Shown: piece after piece, positions 40,129 to 53,300 of the stretch
How the letters are laid out: the number at the start of each line of letters is the position of its first letter
How positions within the stretch are numbered: the stretch's first letter is position 1
Source: Ophthalmolycus amberensis
Taxonomy: Eukaryota; Chordata; Actinopteri; Perciformes; Zoarcidae
Assembly (NCBI GenBank): GCA_024529925.1
Contig: JAFEUB010001473.1
Location: 372,001-436,000, forward strand
Reading direction: 5' to 3'
DNA length: 64,000 nucleotides
Notes under the pieces: model-generated
Databases searched by the model: none
Seen by the model: only the letters and a program-made list of their open reading frames with translations
What the model was told of the DNA's origin: nothing
Position numbers and translations under genes: made by a program

Positions 40129-43100
40129 ATGGCTGAGGCCACCGGTACAAGCAGTAACAGTGGAGGTTCGGGCAGCGGAGGGGCTGGAGGGGTGCGTGTC
40201 GCCCAGGAGCCCTCTCTCAAAGCCGGCGTGGTGTTGTCAGATGAGAGGGTGGACTTCCTTCGGGAGCAGGCCTTCTGTGTGCTGCGCGTGAAGACAGATA
40301 AGTGGAACCGCTTTATTGGAGCAGAGGAGAACCAGAAGATCATACTGGATTTCCTGGACCACATCTGGATCAACAGACTGCTGCTCTTCACTGGACCTGG
40401 AGGGACATTGCATGCAGGGGATGCTGAGGTAAGAAATAAACACAGGCCACAGGTAAATTAACACGGGCATAAACGCGGTTTATAAAACATTAAGGCACCT
40501 GCTGTCATATATGTGTCATTTTCTTTGTCACCTCCTTTTCTTGGCTAAAGTCAATTTTGTGGGCAAATTTAATTATGGTTATAGCTTTGAGTAAATATGT
40601 AATGGTATATTTCATCTATTGCTTTCTGTATGCACAGTATGTTTGAAAGTCTGTACGCTAATATCGGCTGAGGTAAAGATACTGCGCATACAGACAGACT
40701 GGCTTATGATGAGTCACATTCCTGTTTGCCTGGGTGGCATGAAGACACTGTTAATTAAACATGGGTAGCAGCACACTTCCTCACACCCTGAGAACTTTTA
40801 AACAAACACCGCCGTGCACACCGCTGTGCACATAGTTATTTAACAATATAGACAATATGTTGACATGCATAGATATACATAAACCCCAAATACCCTGTGC
40901 TTGAGAGCTACACTCCATCTAACACACACATTATTTGAAATAAGTCACTACTTATTTCTAGTGCTTTCAATGCTGTTGAAAGCATTCCTACTGTTTCTGC
41001 ATCTGTGAAGACGTCCCCGCCATGGAAGACCAAGCTCCTGTGTGTGCTAAAGAAGGGCGTGAAGAGAATTGCACGCCAAGGATTCAGACACCAACTGCGG
41101 CTGGGGGAAGTGCCTGGATACCCCATGGAGCACCTACCTGTTGTCATCTCTGAGGTGGGCTGGTGTGTGTGTGTGTGTGCGTGCGTGTGTTTGTCCAACT
41201 CAACAGCTGTGAGGGTATGAAGATTTTGGGTTTCCATGCATGGTGGGTTAAAAACAGCTTGTGCGTAACTTGCTGCACAGGTGCTAGTGTGCGTGCTGTC
41301 CAACGGTCTGAACCACGAGGACTGGCTGCGGGTGGTGTCTGATGACATCCACAGGCACCTGGAGAAGCTGAGGAGCAGGGTGGTGACAACGAGAGGCCGC
41401 GCCGAGGGGCGAACCCTGCTGCCCTTACCGCTGTGTGTGGAGAGGGCACGGCCTCGGGACATTGTACTCGGGTCAGTGTGTACGCGTGGCTAATAGGCAC
41501 ATTTCTGACGTTAAAACGGTGTGCGTTCATTTTGTCCAGGAGAAGTATCGTGACTATGAAGCTGAAAATGAAGTGTGTCTATTGTCTTTAGTCCTAGCCA
41601 TACGATGCCACTCACCTTATTTCCAGATTCGTTAAAAGTGCTTCCAGTCAGCTTGATCTTAACCCGACCATGGGCACATCCCAAGTTTCTTAATTGTCAT
41701 TTCCTCGCTCCTCGATCTACGAGGAGCCATGAACGAGGACGCACGAGAGCAGCCTTCCAGGAGGTGTTTTCGGGGCCGACACGCCCCCTCATTGTTGATA
41801 AGTTATGTGTTTGCACGCTGCAGCTGATCGGACTGATCTGGTTTTTCTAAATATCACTGGAGTTTCAAACTCAAGCTTTATATTTGATTCGTTTTCTGAT
41901 TCACCTGGTGGTTTAAATATATGTTCATTGTTGGTCTGAACAACAAAAGGACCACAAACAACTTTCTCCATTTATTTATAGGATTTGTCTTTCCATGATC
42001 TGATATTTCCTTCAATAACTTTTATTATGGATACAATTAAAGTCAGAGAGAGATGGAGAGATGAAACACTTTTTACATCATTTATTATCATTTCCATTCA
42101 GTCATGTGAAGCTGATCATTCCTGAGTCGGGTTTGATGAGTTATATCATTTAAATTTCCCCCGAAACATTAAGCCGAATAAATTAATTCCAGTATTCAAG
42201 AGAAACCATAACACAGTACAAATACTCAATGCAGTTGAAAGAAAACATCTCTTTTCTGGCAGTGTCTCTATTAGTAAAATTACACTGATCATTGTGTGCA
42301 GACACAAACTCTGTCAAAAGTCTATCCAGCTGTTAAAGCCGACTGACAGCTGATCCAGCTGTGATCAGCTGATCCGTCATCATCAGAAACAGACTTAGCT
42401 TCACTCGATGCTTCAGAGGAACGGACTTCTCATGTCTCTTAAAACATATTTCCTTGTTTCCTCTCTCCTCGCATGGTTTCCTTGCGTCTCTCATGTGTTA
42501 ATCTGTGGTTAACCTCTCCGTGTTAACCACAGACCTAATATCAGGCGTCTAACCCAAAACCCCTTTTTCTTTCTTTTTTAAACATTTGATTTAGAGGCGA
42601 CTGAACAAGAAGTGCAAACGTGCTAACTCATTTTCGGGTTAGAGGAATCATTCCTGCAGCACTATATTAAGGGGAGACACCCCATTAATAGGGTAAAACG
42701 TTTAACTAGATATCACCATGAAACTTCTCAAGTTTACATTAAGGCAAATATTTTTGTACGACAAGTTTTCTGAAACTGTAAATGTTGGTTGTGTCAAACT
42801 AGTAAGAATTATTTAAGCTGACAGCGATGCCACTTTATGAGAATAACATTTAAGTCCTATTTGTCGTGTGCATACTGTACTTTCATCATCCAAAGCCCAT
42901 ATTGCCGTTTTCACCCACACCACCATTTGTCCCACTCTCTGTCTCCCTCAGCCCCTCTGGTTGGCCGCTGGACCACGGCTTGTTATACTCCATAGAAACC
43001 CTGATAGTTCAGTGGTCTGGACAGATATGGAACGTCCTGAAGAAAGACTCTGGTACGGTGCTGCACCAAGGAGACCACCCAGGCCCCAGCGTGGAGCTCC

Positions 43101-44028
43101 AGTTTTGGGCCACTCAGAGGGAAAACCTGCTGGGCATTCAGTCACAAGTATGACACTGGTTAAATGATTATGTCAACAGACCCCAAATGTGTTTGAGGGA
43201 CATACTACTCCACTAATGACACCAGTAATTAACATATCGTTTAATTCAAACTTTTCACACATACTGTTGAATTAACATCAGAGGTGTGATTAAAGTTCAA
43301 CAGATTGTTCAGTTGTGCCTAATAAAGTGACTACAATGTTCATGTTTTCAGATCCAGAGCCCCAAAGTGGAGCACATCATGGAGATCCTGAGACGAGTCA
43401 AGAGCAGTTACTACTCCTCCTTCAAGGACATTTGCCTCAAAGTCAATGAGGGTAGATTACTCCTCATTTAGCAGCGCTAACTAATGATTTTCCTCATTCT
43501 ATCATCTCTCACAGCCCAACCTCTCAGTCAGTGTCTCACTGCTCCTACATCCAGAGTGTACAGCTATTATTCATCGTTATTCCTCAAATACAAAAATAAC
43601 TGATGTGTGTTTTTCTATGTTATCTGAATTTTATACATTTACTCTAATGAAGCTTTGCCTTGCATTCTTTGTGTTTTCGTCATTCTCATTTAGCAGATGT
43701 GGGCAACGTGGCCACTGTTGCTAGAAGTTGCCAATTTAATTTAATTTAATTCTGTTAAATGGCCTCTCTGTTGGCATCATGTTATCTATTGCTACTTCTG
43801 TATGTGATTATCATAGCGGTGCTGGAAGCAGAGGACATAGATCTGTATCTACGCCCTCTCAGGAGACTAATCAGCAGCCTCGAAGAGAGGAGTTTCCCAC
43901 AGGTAGACACTCTCCTGCCTCCTCTTTTCCACACACTCTGTCTCATCTGGAGCTGTTCTCAGTACTACTGCACCCCACGACGAATGGTGGTCCTCCTGCA
44001 GGAGTTCTGCAACCTGATCATTGAAAAG
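40129..44028 (+). CDS. dnah11: dnah11 exons 1-6: N-terminus and start of tail (DHC_N1)
   Basis: Exons: 40129-40428, 41011-41154, 41281-41471, 42952-43147, 43352-43451, 43817-44028 (residues 1-381). Phases at the junctions are 0, 0, 2, 0, 1 and 0 and all match. The first 21 residues are a Ser/Gly-rich, probably disordered leader (SSNSGGSGSGGAGG). Family-like sequence begins near SDERVDFLREQAF, and KTDKWNRFIGAEEN resembles the N-terminus of DNAH17/DNAH11. Exon 3 ends in the conserved GRTLLPLP block. Exon 6 holds LLQEFCNLIIEK. The start is supported by the in-frame TGA three codons upstream and by G at -3 and +4. The exon 2 acceptor (AG at 41009-41010) is the least certain border because this part of the tail is poorly conserved. 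Confidence 0.85.
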
Positions 44029-47000
44029 GTACAGCGATGCATCTCAGTGTATATGTGTGACAGAAGAGGGAGCCGGAATCTCTCTCCATGATATTCTTAA
44101 TATGATTGTGTGTCTGAATCCAGGCCATTGCCTACCTCATCCCAGAAGAGCTGTTTAAGATGGAGCTGGAGGAGGGGTGGAGAGAGTCCAGATAACCATC
44201 TCAGTTCTGCGCTCCTTCAAGCAATTGTTTCACGCTCACCGGCAGCGGATCCCAAAGTATTACAGACACAGCCAGGCCATCAAGCTGTGGGACTTTCCGG
44301 CTACGCTTGTGTTCCAGCGTTCAGACCGCATCATGGGGAGGCTGCTTATGATCGAGGTGCATGTGTTGAGCATAGCTCTGTTTGTGTTAGTTTTATAGGA
44401 AGATTAGAAATGTCCACACCTTAATTAAGTAAGAAGATGCCAGAACAATTTTCCCCAAGAAGACATTATTTCCATAACGTTTACTGCTGTATATATTCAT
44501 TTGTATGTATATTTTATATATATATACGTATATATACGTATCTGATTACCTCCATCCTAACCTATCGGTTGCTTTTCTTCTCTTACCTGTAGGAACTTTT
44601 TGCAACAGCGCTGGACTTTGTGAAACTGGAGAAGGTTGAACTGGGTGGATCCAGAGGGAAGGTCCTCAGTGAGATGGTCTTCAGCATGAGTGAGGAGTTT
44701 CATGACCGCTGGAGGGCCCTCAGAGAGAGCAAATACGACCCCCTGGACTATGCTGACGATGTGAGGCCGACACTGTGGTGAAAGTGTTTGTCGCAGTTGT
44801 CTTTGATGTCACACTGCTATGTCATCAATAAACCCGAAGGGGTGTGATTCAAAGCAATTTATGAGTGGCATTGGCAGGCACAGCCGAAATAACACGAAAT
44901 AACTACCGGTAGTAATTAGATGTTATTTTTCTGCCCCGCGGTACAGTAATTGAAAACGATCAAAGCAATGTAGTTGCTAAGCAACACGCAATAATCAGTG
45001 ACAGCAGTAATTATCAGTCGGTGCATCAATTTCATTTAATTTACTGGATATTTTACTGGATATTTTTCAACAGCTTCCAGTGTGACTCAGCCAATTAAAA
45101 CTGGAACTGAATCAGAAATTGATGTGTGTTGTAATGTACTTTTTGCAAGTGTGTGTTATTCCAGCCAATACTGATCAACTCAGCTAAGGAGAACCGAAAA
45201 TACGGCATGAAAATGTAATGGAATAAACACTACCTAATAATATAACTGGACTCACAGTTTTTTAATCGGGAAAGGGACGGACAATATCCATAATCTCCTG
45301 TCTAATGCCCTCTTGTGTCCAGCATTTTGTGCACCACTACAAGCGTTTCACCGAGCAGAACAGAGATTTTGACCAGAGGCTGGGGACTGTCCTCAATCTG
45401 GCCTTCCAGCACTCCAAAAACCTGAAGTCAACCTTTAAGGTTTGTCTTTTACACCATGTCCCCTTAAACAATCCCATTACTGTGTTTAATGATAAGAGGT
45501 GTTGATCAGTTACACTTTCCAGGGACTCACTAAAGTAAATCATAACTATATTTTTGGACATCATACTTCCTCAATGTCTAAAATGAACTGCAGTGTTTTT
45601 GTGTCCCATCCAGTTGTTGCAGATTTTCAGCACGCTGCTCGAGAGACCTATGATCCACCAGCTGTTCTCTCCTAACTACAACGTGTTGTTGGACATGTTC
45701 AACCAGGAAGTAGACCACTGTCAGTTTATACTTGATCAACACAGAGACGGGGTAAGAGACTGAGCAGAAATAAATATTCTCAATGGCTTGGAAATCTGAA
45801 TATTGACGCACTTAAGAGTATAGAAAAATACAGCCGTATGATCAGACTTCAGCCAGCTGCCTCGATGCCATAATGTGGATATCTGAGTTTAATACATGTG
45901 TGTCACGTGTGCTACGAATGTCTTTGGAAAACGTATTCCCTTAAAGTGATGAACATGACTCTGTCATCAGCCAAGTTACTTCAACCTTTGTGTTTCAGCT
46001 GCGGTCCGGCTGTACTGTCCTGGGGAAGAATATGCCGTCAGTGGCCGGAAACCTCAAATGGTCACAGGAGCTTCGGCAATCGCATCCTCTCCAATCGGAG
46101 CAACCTCTGCCAGCTGGCCCATATGTACGGACCAACCACGCTTATCACACACAGACATAACTATCTCACGCAACAACTGTCATGCAGCAGATCTGTTGTT
46201 GACTTTAATATAATTTGCACTGATAAAACTAGCTCCAGGAAGAACAAGTGCCATTAAGGCCAGGTTCTTACCACAGCGGAGGACCCTTTGCTGCATGTCC
46301 TCCCCTCTCTCTCTCTCTCAAGCACAACAATGGCTTTAAACAACTTTACATCCAGGCGTGCTCCTCGTAAACGATACACTGTATATAACAAGCTGGCTTT
46401 TTTTTCCTCCCTTTCCTCCCTCTCTCCCTTCCAGGCCCCTGGGCTGTGCTGAAGCAGACGATGTCCTCCAAAAGTGTGAGCGTGTTCTGGAGGTTCTAGA
46501 CCGGCATGATGAGGAGCTGTTCTCTGAGTGGACTGAGGGCCTGGAGGACATCTGTCAAACCCACCTAAAGGAACCACTGCTCACACTGGACACAGACACA
46601 GGCCTGTTCCAGGTCAACTTCAGTCCTGCAGTAAGAGCCCGGAAGATGCAATCACCAAGAGACGTATTCAAATAATAATCAGAGTAACAATAATTGTTTT
46701 AATCTAATTATGTTGCATACAATGAACTACAGTATAGTGGAAAATGTAGGATAGACCTTCAGTCATTCCACAAATAAACATCTGGTTAAATCACTTAAAT
46801 ATGTACATCAAATGTGATTTTTTTGCTGCAACATTTCACTGATTACTACAAAATGATAAGATATATAATTCATGAAAGCTTTTACATTTGTTATATTTCT
46901 TTTGTCAGCATCCAGTAGCAACAGTGGTTTGTTTACAATAAACTGAGGAACTATTTTGCATTAGCAGCAATAACCACAGTATAGTAACAGATAAGGTAAA

Positions 47001-50000
47001 TCACAAAATGCACTCAACATCAAATCAAAGAAACAAGAGAAAGTGAAAAGTTCAGCAGCAATGAATATGTATAACCAGCAACATCAAAATCAGGCACAAT
47101 AATCCAGGGATTGAACAATGTATCTGATATATACAAGCATCAGTGTGTGTGTGCACTTTGTTCCAGTCTTAATGAGATTGCCACTTTCAGATGCTATCTA
47201 TTCAGATTGTGGCTGCCACGTCATAAGGAAACAAAACAATTCACTGCACTTTGGATTAATCAAATTCTCCTCCTGTCTCTCTGTGCCTGTCCCCAGTTGA
47301 CATCAGTGCTCAGGGAGGTGAAGTATCTGGGCATGCTGAAGAACCAGAACATTCCTGAAGCAGCTCTCCAGCTCTACTCCAAACGGGAGACACTCTACAT
47401 GGTGGGTAACTATAAGCTTCAGGTGTTGCATTGGATATAGCGTCAAACTTGACCTGTGATATACTGTGTGTGGAAAATGACCAGAGTTTAAGTGTTAACA
47501 ATGCAATGTATCCTGTAGTACACACAGACACTGACCTTGGTGACCCAATGGTACAACCAGCTCCACGGCACTATCCTGGCTGTAGAGCTGGGATTGGTGA
47601 AAGATGAGATGGATGGGACCAAGCGACAGCTGGATCCGGCCCTCCGGGAGCTGAGCTGGGCTCAGGACGACCTATGGGACTACATCCAGAGCACACGAGA
47701 CCTGGTCAAGGTGCTGAACATTTCTTGTGTATTTTAAGGAGATCTTTTGACTGCATTGTCAAATAACAATGTGTAATTGTAATGCTTTTTTTCAGTGCTC
47801 ATGTTCACACTATTTTCCAGCATATTCACAACATTCTGATATATTTAGAGAAAAGATCCTGTCCCAGTTGCATTTTGTGGTGAAATATAAAACGTTTTTT
47901 GGTTTATTTGAAAGATTGTTCAATAGCAGTATCAACAACTGCGGTGAAACTGTTGCCTGCCAATGTCGCATGAATCTTGGCACTCTCCTGATGTGGTCCA
48001 AGCCAGCTTTCCTCAATCACGGCAAACACTCCGAAAACAAAAAGCAACATGCAGCTGTCAACTGATGGGATTATAATTACTGGTTGTAACAGTTTCTCTC
48101 TTTTGCTATTTCCAGAGCATTTCTAGTCGTGTCCAGAAGAGTAAAGCTAACGTGGAGGCCGTCCAGGCCCTAATGGGGAAATTCAGTCATCGTGCCTTCA
48201 TCACCAGAAAGAGCCGTGGTTCTACTCTCCTCATCTTCTCTGACATCGATGAGAGTGTTTCCAAACAGCATACTCTCATCACTAGTACAGGGGAGGAAAT
48301 ACACAAACTGCTGCAGGTATATCCACCTTACTCTTGACTTATGCGCTACAGCTCATTCTTGTATTCATATATAGAATTATTTTTCCTCTAATGCATCGCC
48401 TTTTGCCGCTGTGCTCCAGGAAAGCCAGTCTCTGCTCGGTGTTACAGACCTGGACGGCAGTGAGTGGCGGGCCTACACTGACTATGTGGACCGCATGATC
48501 CTGACGGGCTTCTCGAGTGCGGTACGCTGCTCGCTGCAGTACCACGTGGACAACACAGATGCAGCCCAGCGCATTTCACCGCTGTTTGAGGTCCAGCTGG
48601 TGCTCAACAGCAACGAGATGACTTTTGACCCCTCGTTGGACTTCAGCCACAGTGGTAACTTCTATGATGTTGTGGATAAGATGGTAGCCAACATCACCGA
48701 CATGGCGTCCTTTATTCCCAGAGTGGCAAAGCATAAACAACTGGATAACTATCAGGTGCTGTACAGATTAGATTATAGGTTCATACGCAGAAATGTGTCC
48801 GCCCCCACACAGGCCCTTGTCATATGCAACCTCGTTTCTTTATCTTGTAGTGCGACATAAATGAAATGGAGGATTTGTCAGAGATGTGCCATGTTATCCG
48901 CTCACGGACACGCGCAGCTATCGCTCAGGTAAGTGTATTGTCCACTCATGGAAGCTCCTATATGATGCTTACAGCTGTAAAGATTGTGTTGCTTTTCAGG
49001 TCAGAGAATATCAGGGATCGTTTGCCAGCTACCGCTACCTCTGGACTGATGACAGGTCAGAAGTGTGTGGCTCTCTGTCATTTTATTTTTACTTTTATCA
49101 AATTGCTTTATTACTGAGAAAAACACAGATAAAAGTTATTGTACATAATTCCATTCACTTAACAAATTATAAATATCCTTAATATGGATATTTGCTAAAG
49201 GAAAGAATTCCTCCTTTTCACGTCAACTTTCACAGGTCTGAATTCATGAGGCAGTTCCTGCTGTACGGCCACGTGTTAAGTACAGAGGAAGCCGAATTGT
49301 ATGCCGACTATGAGCTGAAAAAGAACCCACCCACCCTGGACAACTTCAAAGAACAGGTGTGCTTCACATACACCCAAACTGCCTTGACCACAGTTTAGTG
49401 TTTTTATGGAGCCGGTCACTGCAACCAATCGTCTCTGGTCTTTTCCTCTGTGATCAATGTCTCTTGAGTCACTGCATCATTCTTCATTCCAGATCAACCT
49501 GTTCGAGTCTCTGTATGTGCGAGTGAGCAAGATGGAGGACAGCAAGGTGTTTTGTGGCTGGCTACAGCTCGACATCAGACCCTTCAAGCACGCACTGATG
49601 AATGTCATCAAGAGGTGGAGCTGGATGTTCAAGGAGCACCTGCTCAACCACGTCAACCAGAGGTTAGACACGCATGCAAACACACTCAAATGTTTATTTC
49701 TACAAAAACTGATGAGAATTACCTGAAAATATAGAATACTGAGCAGCAAATTATTGTGTGTTTAAAAACATTGTAAATGAACTCTGCTTGTTGTCTGGTT
49801 GTGATCTATGACCCACAATGGCAAAAAACTAAGGGGGTGTAGTAGTTACTGCGAGAGATTCTTTTTATTTCAAATCTTCATTGAAGTTACTTATTTTCCG
49901 TGCCTCACTTACATCATCCTCCTTCCTCTCTTTCCTGCAGCGTGAGAGAATTGTCGTCTTTTGTCCAGGACACGGCCCACGGTCTTTCTAGCAAGGTGTC

Positions 50001-53000
50001 AGATGGCGACTATGCCGGCCTTGTGGACATTATGGGACACCTCATGGCCATACGAGACCGGCAGGTCAGCAACGAGCAGCACTTCAAACCTCTCCAGTCT
50101 ACTGCTGAGCTCCTCAAGACCTACGGACAGCAGCTGCCAGAGAGCGTCTACACACAGCTAGAGGTGTGAACCAATGCACAAATTGCAAATATTAGTGCTG
50201 GCAGATATATACATTTATCATTACCTTACATTCTCCCCTCTATTACCACAAACCACAGGAGCTGCCAGAGAAGTGGAAGAGTCTGATAAAAATTGCATTC
50301 ACAGTCAAACATGAAGTGGCGCCACTACAGTCAAATGAAGTTTCGGTTATACGCAGGAAATGTGTCCGGTTTGAGGTGAGGCTGTGTGTGTGCGGGGTAG
50401 GATGTCAACCTCTCACAGAGAGCTCAATATCTGAAATCGTCTCACTTTCTTTCCTGCATTATATATGACCGCCCCCCCCAGTGTGCACAGTTATAGATGG
50501 AGACAGGTACCTGCAGCTTCAATTCAATTCTGAATGTGCAGGTTTTTTTTCATATTTTAGGTCAAGCAGCATGAGTTCAGGGAACAGTTTCGTATCGATC
50601 CGATCTTTGAGACCAATGTGGAGAAGCAATATAAACTGATTGACAAGGTGAGCACTGGGAGACATACTTTTACCCACCTATTCAAAAAAGAAAAGTTTAA
50701 AAGTCATGCTTTGCAAAGCAGTGCCTTACAGTGTAAAGTAAAAAGATAATTCAAAACGTCTCCAGTCTAATCGAGGGGTAGCAGTGATGGAGGCAGAAAT
50801 GAAGAGGCTGCAGGACACAGCTGATCTGTTTGAAGTCAGCTTCCCAGACTACAAGCAACTGCGCCAGTGTCGCTCTGACATCATACTGGTCAAAGCAGTC
50901 TGGGACATGATCATCTTTGTGAAGGTAAATGTCAATCGGCACATTTTGATTTCGTAGCTAACTTTGATTTCCATGGATGAACCATGAACACAAGACAGAA
51001 GGGTCTGCAAAGTGAGGCTCACCGTTTGACTGCGAGTTTCCACACCATAGCATACCTATTGATGACCTTTAGGACTGCAGGAGAAAAAGCATTCCAGAAT
51101 CACATGTTAAATGCTTCCGTTCTCCTCCCCGTGCCAGACCAGTATAGAGGATTGGACCAAGACTCCGTGGAAAGAGATCAATGTTGAGCAGATGGACATG
51201 GAGCTCAGGCGATTCGCCAAAGTATGACAAGCTTCCATGGCCAAAGATTTACATTTTTCAAAATGTTTCATTTTTGCCAGGGTTGAGAAAAAAAGTGAAT
51301 TTCTTTCATATGTCATGACTACCTCTATTGCACGTTGCAGGAGATGAAGATGCTGGATAAGGAGGTCCGGGTGTGGGACGTCTACATGGGTCTGGAGTCG
51401 ACTGTGAAGAACTTGTTGACCTCTCTAAGAGCCGTCAATGAGCTGCAGAACTCCGCTGTCAGAGAAAGACACTGGCAACAGCTTATGAACACCACCCGGG
51501 TATATGAGACTATCTCAGCTGCCTGTCTCATACCATCTGATTCAATCATGTTTCGTCAATGCTCATGCTCTGCACCGTATACGATACTTGCCACTCTGTA
51601 GAGATCAGTTCTGATCTTCTTTACACTGGTCTTCACATACTCTACCTTCACTCAACCATCCTGCCAGCTCATGTCCAGGCCTATAATGACAAGCACAGTT
51701 CAGTGAACCCAATTATCCCGATCTGAAATGTGATCACACTCATGGTTGCCGTTGTATTCCTTTTGGTCCGCAGGTCAGGTTTGTGATGGGAGAGGGCACC
51801 ACCCTGGGGGACCTTTTGGAATTACAGCTTCACCGTGTGGAGGATGAGGTCAAAAACATAGTGGACAAGGCTGTAAAAGAAATGGCCATAGAGAAAGTAG
51901 GTATCACAAAAACTAACCGGTTGTAGAATAGTGTAGAACTGACAAACACTGTTCCCAAAAAAATTTACTTTTACCATATGCTTAAAAAGTAGACAAGAAG
52001 GATGAAATCACAAATAGTTATGCAGCAAAAAGATACAAAACATCATTACAAGTTTTGATTTCTATGTTTTTCCTCGTCTTCAAAAGACAAATGTCACATC
52101 TTGTAAGGAAATGTTTCCTTTTATTTACTTAGGTGCTGGCAGAGATAACCCAGACGTGGAGTGTTATGTCGTTGTCATACGAGACTCACACCAGCACAGG
52201 AACCCCTCTGCTCAAAGCCGACGAGAATCTGATAGAAACACTGGAGGACAACCAGGTGAGCCTACAAACTAAACTGAGTTCATCTGAATGATATCTAGTA
52301 GATTAGAGTAATGTATTATTTCAGCTTTTTAACACTGAACTGCGCTTTTATGTCAGTCTGTCTCCATGAAATTAAGGAGGCAACTATTCGAAACTGAAAT
52401 CCACAGAAACACATTGAATGGTTTATAATAGTATCATTTATCTAAACATACATAAAAGAGGGTTCTTACAGATCATCATCTAAAAGCTACTCCGTTTATC
52501 TCTCTGCAGGTGCAGCTGCAGAACATCCTGATGAGTAAGTACGTGGAGTATTTCCAGGCCGAGGTGAGCGGATGGCAGAGGAAGCTGATGGTGGCTGACC
52601 TGGTCATCTCCTCCTGGATGTCTGTCCAGAGGACCTGGGCCCACCTCAACAGCATCTTCACCAACAGCCACGACATCCGCTGCCAGCTGGCCAACGATGC
52701 ACAGCGCTTCCAGGGAATCCACACTGACTTCCAGGTAACACATAGTACACAAGAGCACCAGCCTACATGCGTCACTGCATCGTTATGTTGTGTGATTTGA
52801 CTCCTGCTCCCCCCCCCCCCCCCAGAGCTTGATGACTGAGGTGGTGCAGAACAACAATGTGGTGGAGGTGACCAACCGGCCTGGCTTCCTGGACAACCTG
52901 GAGACCTTGCAGCAGAGGCTGTCTGTGTGCGAGAAGGCCCTGGCCGAGTACCTGGAGACCAAGAGACTCACATTCCCCCGGTTTTACTTTGTCTCTGCCT

Positions 53001-53261
53001 CAGACCTGCTGGAGATTGTCTCCAAGGGAACACAGCCCAAACAGGTGACGGATTACAATTTCATTATGTTTTCCAAGAGTGAACATATAGAGAGATAGTC
53101 ATCATATTTTAGTTATCAGTTCATGTGTGTTGGTGTCTCGTGGAGCGGAGAATGTTAATAAAGATAAGAACGAGAGACAATTTTCTTTTTTCATTTACTT
53201 TAAATTCCAGCCGAGAGATTACGCTCTGTAAACAACGTAACCGTTAAAGTGTAAATGGAAT

Positions 53262-53300
<39 letters not shown>

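Noticed and set aside
44593..46124. The two frameshifts compensating each other
   Set aside because: The first break meets a stop 16 bases on, long before the second could restore frame.
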